The notes below the pieces were generated by a model, which was given only the letters and a program-made list of their open reading frames with translations, did not search any database and was not told where the DNA came from. The position numbers were made by a program, and so were the translations under genes. Below are positions 55,801-64,000 of a DNA stretch of 64,000 nucleotides, piece by piece (the first letter of the stretch is position 1; each line of letters starts with the position of its first letter). The stretch covers positions 62,001-126,000 of the forward strand of contig VIIQ02000072.1 in assembly GCA_007449985.2 (NCBI GenBank), written 5' to 3'. Source of the stretch: Desmodesmus armatus. Lineage: Eukaryota; Chlorophyta; Chlorophyceae; Sphaeropleales; Scenedesmaceae.

Positions 55801-58643
55801 ACAGCCTGGCTCAGGGGTGTTTGCATCCCCCATCTTTGGTGCTGGGCACAGCCTGGCTCAGGGGTGTTTGCATCCCCCATCTTTGGTGCTGGGCACAGCC
55901 TGGCTCAGGGGTGTTTGCATCCCCCATCTTTGGTGCTGGGCACAGCCTGGCTCAGGGGTGTTTGCATCCCCCATCTTTGGTGCTGGGCACAGCCTGGCTC
56001 AGGGGTGTTTGCATCCCCCATCTTTGGTGCTGGGCACAGCCTGGCTCAGGGGTGTTTGCATCCCCCATCTTTGGTGCTGGGCACAGCCTGGCTCAGGGGT
56101 GTTTGCATCCCCCATCTTTGGTGCTGGGCACAGCCTGGCTCAGGGGTGTTTGCATCCCCCATCTTTGGTGCTGGGCACAGCCTGGCTCAGGGGTGTTTGC
56201 ATCCCCCATCTTTGGTGCTGGGCACAGCCTGGCTCAGGGGTGTTTGCATCCCCCATCTTTGGTGCTGGGCACAGCCTGGCTCAGGGGTTTTTGCATCCCC
56301 CATCTTTGGTGCTGGGCACAGCCTGGCTCAGGGGTGTTTGCATCCCCCATCTTTGGTGCTGGGCACAGCCTGGCTCAGAGGTTTTTGCATCCCCCATCTT
56401 TGGTGCTGGGCACAGCCTGGCTCAGGGGTGTTTGCATCCCCCATCTTTGGTGCTGGGCACAGCCTGGCTCAGGGGTGTTTGCATCCCCCATCTTTGGTGC
56501 TGGGCACAGCCTGGCTCAGGGGTGTTTGCATCCCCCATCTTTGGTGCTGGGCACAGCCTGGCTCAGGGGTGTTTGCATCCCCCATCTTTGGTGCTGGGCA
56601 CAGCCTGGCTCAGGGGTGTTTGCATCCCCCATCTTTGGTGCTGGGCACAGCCTGGCTCAGGGGTGTTTGCATCCCCCATCTTTGGTGCTGGGCACAGCCT
56701 GGCTCAGGGGTGTTTGCATCCCCCATCTTTGGTGCTGGGCACAGCCTGGCTCAGGGGTGTTTGCATCCCCCATCTTTGGTGCTGGGCACAGCCTGGCTCA
56801 GGGGTGTTTGCATCCCCCATCTTTGGTGCTGGGCACAGCCTGGCTCAGGGGTGTTTGCATCCCCCATCTTTGGTGCTGGGCACAGCCTGGCTCAGGGGTG
56901 TTTGCATCCCCCATCTTTGGTGCTGGGCACAGCCTGGCTCAGGGGTGTTTGCATCCCCCATCTTTGGTGCTGGGCACAGCCTGGCTCAGGGGTGTTTGCA
57001 TCCCCCATCTTTGGTGCTGGGCACAGCCTGGCTCAGGGGTGTTTGCATCCCCCATCTTTGGTGCTGGGCACAGCCTGGCTCAGGGGTGTTTGCATCCCCC
57101 ATCTTTGGTGCTGGGCACAGCCTGGCTCAGGGGTGTTTGCATCCCCCATCTTTGGTGCTGGGCACAGCCTGGCTCAGGGGTGTTTGCATCCCCCATCTTT
57201 GGTGCTGGGCACAGCCTGGCTCAGGGGTGTTTGCATCCCCCATCTTTGGTGCTGGGCACAGCCTGGCTCAGGGGTGTTTGCATCCCCCATCTTTGGTGCT
57301 GGGCACAGCCTGGCTCAGGGGTGTTTGCATCCCCCATCTTTGGTGCTGGGCACAGCCTGGCTCAGGGGTGTTTGCATCCCCCATCTTTGGTGCTGGGCAC
57401 AGCCTGGCTCAGGGGTGTTTGCATCCCCCATCTTTGGTGCTGGGCACAGCCTGGCTCAGGGGTGTTTGCATCCCCCATCTTTGGTGCTGGGCACAGCCTG
57501 GCTCAGGGGTGTTTGCATCCCCCATCTTTGGTGCTGGGCACAGCCTGGCTCAGGGGTGTTTGCATCCCCCATCTTTGGTGCTGGGCACAGCCTGGCTCAG
57601 GGGTGTTTGCATCCCCCATCTTTGGTGCTGGGCACAGCCTGGCTCAGGGGTGTTTGCATCCCCCATCTTTGGTGCTGGGCACAGCCTGGCTCAGGGGTGT
57701 TTGCATCCCCCATCTTTGGTGCTGGGCACAGCCTGGCTCAGGGGTGTTTGCATCCCCCATCTTTGGTGCTGGGCACAGCCTGGCTCAGGGGTGTTTGCAT
57801 CCCCCATCTTTGGTGCTGGGCACAGCCTGGCTCAGGGGTGTTTGCATCCCCCATCTTTGGTGCTGGGCACAGCCTGGCTCAGGGGTGTTTGCATCCCCCA
57901 TCTTTGGTGCTGGGCACAGCCTGGCTCAGGGGTGTTTGCATCCCCCATCTTTGGTGCTGGGCACAGCCTGGCTCAGGGGTGTTTGCATCCCCCATCTTTG
58001 GTGCTGGGCACAGCCTGGCTCAGGGGTGTTTGCATCCCCCATCTTTGGTGCTGGGCACAGCCTGGCTCAGGGGTGTTTGCATCCCCCATCTTTGGTGCTG
58101 GGCACAGCCTGGCTCAGGGGTGTTTGCATCCCCCATCTTTGGTGCTGGGCACAGCCTGGCTCAGGGGTGTTTGCATCCCCCATCTTTGGTGCTGGGCACA
58201 GCCTGGCTCAGGGGTGTTTGCATCCCCCATCTTTGGTGCTGGGCACAGCCTGGCTCAGGGGTGTTTGCATCCCCCATCTTTGGTGCTGGGCACAGCCTGG
58301 CTCAGGGGTGTTTGCATCCCCCATCTTTGGTGCTGGGCACAGCCTGGCTCAGGGGTGTTTGCATCCCCCATCTTTGGTGCTGGGCACAGCCTGGCTCAGG
58401 GGTGTTTGCATCCCCCATCTTTGGTGCTGGGCACAGCCTGGCTCAGGGGTGTTTGCATCCCCCATCTTTGGTGCTGGGCACAGCCTGGCTCAGGGGTGTT
58501 TGCATCCCCCATCTTTGGTGCTGGGCACAGCCTGGCTCAGGGGTGTTTGCATCCCCCATCTTTGGTGCTGGGCATAGCCTGGCTCAGGGGTGTTTGCATC
58601 CCCCATCTTTGGTGCTGGGCATAGCCTGGCTCAGGGGTGTTTG

Positions 58644-58829
58644 CATCCTCCATCTTTGAGATAGTGCCCGGAACCGGGGAGGTAGCAAGATTTCCTGTGG
58701 AGACACCGAAGGAGATTCTTCGAACACAATGTAACTAGCACTGGGTCCCCCACCGCCACCCCAGGCAACGAAAGTCTAACAAAGCAACCTCACAGTACAA
58801 TAGAAGGCGTCCTCCATCCTCCATCTTTG
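58644..58829. mobile_element. Small insertion (about 156 bp) with 15-bp target-site duplication
   Basis: CATCCTCCATCTTTG occurs at 58644-58658 and again at 58815-58829, flanking 156 bp unrelated to the minisatellite (58659-58814). Deleting one copy plus the insert restores a seamless 47-bp unit. The insert has no coding frame or poly-A tail; it may be a SINE-like or MITE-like element. It contains TGTAA at 58730-58734. Confidence 0.65.
58730..58734 (+). terminator. TGTAA within the insertion, first after the alpha-kinase gene
   Basis: There is no TGTAA between the kinase stop at 52831 and this site, and none in the minisatellite unit. It could be the poly(A) signal of a very long 3' UTR, or the kinase may use a different signal. 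Confidence 0.25.
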
Positions 58830-59450
58830 GTGCTGGGCACAGCCTGGCTCAGGGGTGTTAGCATCCCCCGTCTTTGGTGCTGGGCACAGCCTTGCGAAGG
58901 GGTTTTTATCCCCCATCGGTGATTCTTCAGTCGGCAGTCTTTTCTTGTGCTTGTATGCATGGGCAGGAGAAGGTCGGCGCACAACAACATAGTTTGCGCA
59001 CTCTTGCAGCAGTAGAACGTTGCTTTGAGGTGTGCTACAGACTGTGCCAGACCTTGGCAGCATGCCGTGCACGTCAGACGTGCGTGCCATTGACTGTCTC
59101 GGTTGTCCAAGCCTGCAGTGGAGTTGCTGTAGAGCCGCAGTGCACTTACCTATACCGAGAATATTCACCCCTGGGCAAGGTCCAATCTTGCGGCCTGAGG
59201 ACACAACCTTTGATTTCAATATTCTGCGTCAGACAGGATGTGTGTGCATCCCACTTGTCACAAATCTGCAGACTGGCACATGTCCAGCGTCCTCGGCGGT
59301 GTACACGTCAACTTGCGTGCACGCAACAGCTATTGATTTGGCGATCAGCATGTTCAAGGGCTGCCCAAAAAAATGGCTGGTCTTCACTAATGAGAGTACT
59401 CTCAGGAGTGTAACAACATGAACGGTTGTGCAACGTTTCTGGTGTTGCAG

Positions 59451-59734
59451 AGGCTGGTTGTGCCATGTCAGAATCAGCGCGTGACTCACTCGGACTTGTG
59501 TGGTCAGATGGCTCAACATATTGGCATTACTGCATGCATGCTCACAACGATGGGACACCAGTATGGTCAATGCTGGACATGGCAATCCTGACAACAACAG
59601 AAATGTGCACCCTGCATCCCAGCACCAAGCACTGCAAGAGTGCCGCACGGTTGCATCCATACACTGGCAGCTCTGCTGAGCGTCTGGAAGCATCACTAGT
59701 CAATACCTCCGGTGATGTCTGGACATTGCAGTGA
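59451..59734 (+). CDS. Possible orphan 3' exon
   Basis: After acceptor GGTGTTGCAG the frame codes AGCAMSESARDSLGLVWSDG, STYWHYCMHAHNDGTPVWSM and ends SLVNTSGDVWTLQ before TGA, with Cys and aromatic residues more like protein than chance. No upstream exon could be joined with confidence (59032-59421 is a candidate open stretch). Family not recognised. Confidence 0.25.
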
Positions 59735-62216
59735 AGACGGTGTGCGATTGGGACATGTCCTCATGACAAAGGAGAGGCTCCAGCAACAGACATAACTACT
59801 TGTAGTACAAGGTGCTACGCCTGACATGGAAAGGTGTTGTCAACGGCGCCAACAAAGGGAACTTGGGGCCGGCTGTTGCCACAAGAGGCCGCGAGATACA
59901 TGTTGCAGTGGAGTCAAGCAAGAATGTTTGCAGCAAAATAACACCCCTCTTCCCTCCCCGTTGTGTACTCTTTGACCCATAACACACACCCATCAGGCAT
60001 TTTTCAAGCTCATTATCACTGGCCCCTGAACGACCCCCCTCCCCCTGGGCCCGCCCCCCAGCACCCATTTCAGCCTGTGTGCAATCAAGCCCTACCCCCC
60101 CCCCCCCCCGCCGACTTGGGTCTGCAATCACCCTCACACAATGACCCTCACACTATAATCCGTTCATGGCGTTGTCTGCAGCACTTGTCTTGATGCCAGT
60201 AGATTGCTCCAAAATGTTCAAGATGTTGTACTTGCGGGATCACTGTGTGGTTGCAACAGTTTCAGGTCAACTTCATCATGATGTTACTTGTACAAGGCTC
60301 AAGACCTGCCTGAGCCTTCCATAACAAGCCGACAAAGCTCATAACCAACGACATGAAACTCATCAGAGCACCCAACCAACGCTGTGCATGAGTGCAGGAT
60401 GATCGATGCAGACATGAAAAGCACCGTTGCAACAACAGCACACACAAAGCAAATTTTGCGCCATAACTATCCAGCCAAGCACTGCTGGGATCAACCACTG
60501 ACTCACAACCACAACTTTCAGGGGAGGGGAACTGCCGATGGGGCCAGCTGCACACTCCATACAGATGCCTTCAAAGCGGCAACTTCCTATAGCCGCAGTT
60601 CAAGCACAGGATGCATGACTAGCATGACTGATGGCAAGTGACTCATGCTACGTAACATGAAAAAAAGTTGGCGCAATTCACCCTGCTGCTTCAAGTTGTC
60701 GGCAGCTCGCATGTCACAAGCCTTGACAACAGTAGATGTACCAGCTGCAACCTTTCTGTTGCATCATGTAAAAGAACTTTCAGCGTTGCACCACACGGCA
60801 GCAAGGTGCACCACTCAAAAAAAACTGCTACACCAACCCTGTCTCACAAGCATCGGCCTCACCAATACACAGTTCCACCCTCCCTCACGTCACAGCGACA
60901 CAGCTTGTATAGTACATGCCAACACTCCATAGCTGCTAATCAATTCCCATTGGTAGAACCCGCAACATTGCAGGAAGCATACACATTAACATGCTAACAA
61001 GCAGCAAGAGAGGGGGAAGCAGCAAGCGACATGTATACAGAATTCACAAACCTCAGCATCCGCAGACAAACCTGCAGGCGTGCCAACATGGAGGGTGTGC
61101 CACTGGCATCTGAGATCAACGTGCATGATACCACACCTTGCAAAATGCAGCTGCGCAGCAAGTCAGAAAAGCAGCAACGGCAGCCAGCAAAACTTCATCC
61201 TTCGCAGTTTACCAACTTGCTGGACCGCCGGCGCTGCAAATGTCACAGCAGATTGGACAGGACAACAGCACAACCCCATCAATCTCGACCTACCAACCCA
61301 GGTAAATGCTGTACACAGATTGCATACAGCATGCACCCACTCCAGCTGCACACAACATTACCACGCGCATGGCACACTTTGCTGCTAGCATCAAAAAGTT
61401 GGCAGCTAGCCCTGAACAGCCCGCCACGCACAGCCCAAACACAACACATTTTCTTCTCAACCTCCCCAGCAGCAGCAGCAGCAGCCGCTGCGACCATACC
61501 AGAACAATACAGCAGCTGCTTGCACCCTTATTGCCATTTTCAAGGTGCAGAAATTATGTTATACTACAGCCTGCTTTCACAGGAGACTCTGGCTGTCGCT
61601 GCTGCTGGCGGACCACATTTCGGTTGCCGCAGCAAACCCAAAAAATGCCGCTGCAGCACACCTGGGTATGACAGTGACTCACGTCCAACCACCCAACATC
61701 ACTAACCTCAAAGTTCACCTCAGGCAAAGCCACATCTTCTCTCAAACTCAACCACCCAAACATGAATCACTCAAACTAAGCGAAACTTGAGCATGGATAT
61801 GTGGGCATACCTATACCCTCAAAGACATGTACACATATGCAGTACTGGGCGGCCACAAAACTCAAACAGGTATGACCGCGTGATGCATCCAGAGGCAGCA
61901 CAGGACGTACTTTACCGCCAGGGTTGGGGCCAGCACCAACTGCTGAACAGGCGACAACAATCTGTCCTGTGTACCACCGCATCTCAGGCAAGCCATCAAC
62001 CCCTTGGGGACAGCCCTTTTTCAAACATAACCTTATCCTCTTTCAAAACCTCATGCTAGTCAGTAGGCGTTGAGGCACCAAAAGGTCTTGACGCGGCAAC
62101 GCGGCACAGCAACAACATAAGTACAGCCGAGCACACCCTGCCACAAGCACCAACAAGCACACCACTCCACGGCACCAATGCCAAAGTATGCTGGTGCCCC
62201 TTGGTGCTGCACGACA

Positions 62217-62221
62217 TTACA
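62217..62221 (-). terminator. Candidate poly(A) signal TGTAA of the CCT gene
   Basis: Lower-strand TGTAA about 155 nt past the stop at 62376. Confidence 0.5.
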
Positions 62222-62375
62222 CCCTGCATGACGCCGGGTACCTTCACCCTTCCCACACAGTCAATCATATGGCAGCCCGCGCCTCAGCTTTGTCAAGCTA
62301 CTGCTGCAACTCAAAATTCCTTGACGACACCAGGCCCCTTCCCGCACAGTTGCCCAGAATGACACACAACTCAAG

Positions 62376-63635
62376 CTACTGCTGCAGCTCAGACTTCTTG
62401 ATGAACCTGCCACCCACACGCGGCCGCTGGTCGGCATAGTCCTTGCGCCGCTGGTAGCGCACACGCTTCACTGAGCTGCGCCGCGCACGCTTGGCCTTGT
62501 AGCGCGCCACAGCCTCAGCACGGCTGCGCACTGCAGGACCCAGCTGCTGCTGCTGCTGCAGGCCTTGACTGCTGCTGCTAGCGCCTGCAGACATGCCGCG
62601 CCACCTTGTCGTGCGCATGGGACGCGCCTCAGCAGGCGCAGCAGGAACTGCTGCTGATGCTGCATCAGCAGCACTGCTGCCAGCAGAGTATATACCCATC
62701 TCAGCACAAGCTGCTGTGGGCCATGGAGCCTTGCCTGCAGGTGCTGCAGCACCCGGCTGGGAGCTGTCACAGCTGGTGTGGCTGGGCACTCCTGCTGGGG
62801 TGCCAGGGGCTGGTGAGGCAACAGCAGGAGCCGCCTGAGGCACCATGCCAGGTGCTATGGTAAAGCTGGGGGTTCTGAGGGGTGCCTTGAGCTCCTGGGG
62901 GCAGGGCCACTTGAAAGTGGCTGCTAGAGCGGCGAGGGCAGGCTCCTGGGGCGATGGAAGCCACAGCATATCAGGCACCTGCTGCTGCGGGCTGAGCTGC
63001 TGCTGCGGTTTGAAGGGCATCAGCTGCTGCTGCTGTTGCTGCTCGTGCTGTGGTGAGGGAGTGGGGGTGCTGTACTCCTGCTGAACAGGATGGAAGTGCT
63101 GCTCCAGGCTGGCTGCCACACCCTCCAGGTCCAATTCAATAGCATTTGGCACGACTTGGGACTCAAAAGCGGCATCAAAGGCTTCGTCTGCCCAGAAACT
63201 GTCGAGGGGCAGTGAGCTACAAGCAACACAAGCCAAGGCACAAGCAGTGGCAGTGACAGCAGCAGCCAGTCAGCATTAAGCACGGTCAGCACATACGAGG
63301 CTGAATAGCAACACGCACACAAGCACCAGCACCATCATATATGACATGTGAGGGTATATACCATCATCAACGCATCCAACCAGCCTCACCTGGCGTAAGG
63401 GTCTGGCATGAAGTCGCATTTCCCGCTGAAAGGGCTGGAGACGAAACCTGCATGCATGAGCAAGGACACAGATTACACTTGTTTCTCGCCGCATCCAAGT
63501 AAACTTTGGTGGCATCACTGCGATCAGGTGTGTCTGCTGCACGTCACAGCCAGGTGTCAGCCAGGTTCGTAACCGCTTCATCACAAGCCACGCACCTTGA
63601 TGATCAGCCATGTACTCGCTATCAAAGCTCCCCAT
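62376..63635 (-). CDS. CCT-domain (CONSTANS/TOC1-type) transcriptional regulator
   Basis: Three exons on the lower strand, phases matched: 63635-63596, 63447-63390, 63216-62376; 312 residues. It starts MGSFDSEYMADHQGFVSSPF and continues CDFMPDPYASSLPLDSFWAD, an acidic/aromatic N-terminus. The middle is Gln-, Pro- and Ala-rich (typical of activation regions). The C-terminus carries the CCT domain (about residues 265-308): RAEAVARYKAKRARRSSVKR, VRYQRRKDYADQRPRVGGRF, IKKSE, with the basic first half and the R(K)xYAxxRPRVxGRF core that mediates nuclear import and NF-Y or DNA contact in plants. No B-box zinc finger or response-regulator receiver domain is present, so it belongs with CCT-motif-only proteins rather than full CONSTANS or TOC1. 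In algae such factors act in photoperiod, light and circadian control; the role here is inferred. Confidence 0.9.
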
Positions 63636-64000
63636 TAGTCCCAATGGTGTGTAACAGTTTTGCTGCAGGAACTGCCTACTGACGGCGTAGGCCCTAGGGA
63701 AAGCTTCGCTTCAACAGCGGTGAGGGTTTCGGCACGCTCACGAAGCTGAAAGTGTTCAATAAGTGATTTCTCGCCTCTGTGCGGCTAGCTGCTAAGTGGC
63801 AGGCCGTACTGTACAGTTGGGCTGTTATGGTGATCGATTTGTTTGCATTTGCAAAGGTAGTTTCTTCCTGCTGCACCCGCAAAAGCAGTAGAATAATGTA
63901 GAATAATGCAAAGTGAATATAAGGGTGTTCAGCGGCCACCTGCTGTGCAGGCACGTCATCAGGCCTTGTGGCAGTGGCAGTGCAGTTGCAGTGCAATGCC
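63636..64000 (-). promoter_or_regulatory. Upstream region of the CCT gene
   Basis: 365 bp upstream of the ATG on the lower strand; AT-richer than its surroundings at about 63830-63930. No defined box could be assigned. Confidence 0.3.

Larger units (their letters stand above)
52922..58917 (+). repeat. 47-bp minisatellite, about 122 copies
   Basis: A 47-bp unit (GTGCTGGGCACAGCCTGGCT, CAGGGGTGTTTGCATCCCCC, ATCTTTG) runs almost unchanged from about 52922 to 58658, with two more diverged units at 58829-58917 after a small insertion. Single-base variants are rare (for example GGTTTTT at about 55490, 55583, 56288 and 56388; TTCGCATC at 53142 and 53940) and the first and last units are the most diverged. 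The unit has no forward stop in any frame and 47 is not a multiple of 3, so all three forward frames stay open for about 5.7 kb; I regard these as chance frames. It starts about 90 nt after the alpha-kinase stop. Confidence 0.97.
58918..62375. other. Stretch without a firm gene
   Basis: Apart from the possible exon at 59451-59734, no coding support was found. TTACA at 62217-62221 (lower-strand TGTAA) probably marks the 3' end of the CCT gene. Poly-C runs occur near 60032-60110. Confidence 0.4.

Noticed and set aside
52870..58659. Three very long forward frames (1,800-1,930 codons) as genuine proteins
   Set aside because: They are shifted readings of the same 47-bp tandem unit, open only because the unit lacks forward stop codons; no start context, splice structure or independent coding signal.
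58659..58814. tRNA-derived SINE identity for the small insertion
   Set aside because: No clear A and B box pair of the pol III type and no tail repeat could be seen; only the insertion itself is supported.

Overview
This window is nuclear DNA of a eukaryote, most likely a chlorophyte green alga of the Chlamydomonadales. That is an inference from four things: many short exons joined by GT-AG introns, strong CAG/GCT triplet bias giving poly-Gln and poly-Ala runs, a plant-type cryptochrome beside a CCT-domain regulator, and TGTAA motifs where chlorophyte poly(A) signals are expected. A Haematococcus-like genome would fit, but I cannot prove genus. No CRISPR array, rRNA, tRNA or prokaryotic operon was seen. 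All gene models below were assembled by hand from splice sites and reading-phase matching.

Layout. 1-6011 (+): 3' part of a very large low-complexity (poly-Q/A/S) protein gene. 6759-20315 (+): three small secreted-protein genes made of tiny exons; the middle one is built from a chain of similar Val/Ile-Glu-Lys exons. 14258-19389 and 20316-26904: long non-coding stretches with diverged repeats. 26905-33081 (+): plant-type cryptochrome in 11 exons, with a partly duplicated exon and a long intronic hairpin. 34880-37148 (+): plastid-targeted VTT/SNARE-associated (TVP38/DedA-like) membrane protein in 5 exons. 39783-40277 and 42153-42587 (-): tandem paralogues of a secreted ten-cysteine protein sharing an upstream element. 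45021-49805 (+): type II membrane glycosyltransferase with a DxD motif (GT32-like) in 8 exons. 50697-52831 (+): compact alpha-type (MHCK/EF2K-like) protein kinase in 5 exons. 52922-58917: a 47-bp minisatellite of about 122 copies plus a small insertion. 62376-63635 (-): CCT-domain protein in 3 exons.

Functional themes. The cryptochrome and CCT protein both suggest light or circadian control, but sit about 30 kb apart and need not be linked. The secreted proteins and the Golgi-type glycosyltransferase suggest cell-wall or extracellular-matrix work. The most unusual parts are the exon-duplicated secreted Lys/Glu protein, the paired Cys-rich genes with a conserved promoter block, exon-edge duplications inside introns, the intronic hairpin, and the minisatellite that is open in all three forward frames and broken by an insertion with a 15-bp target duplication.
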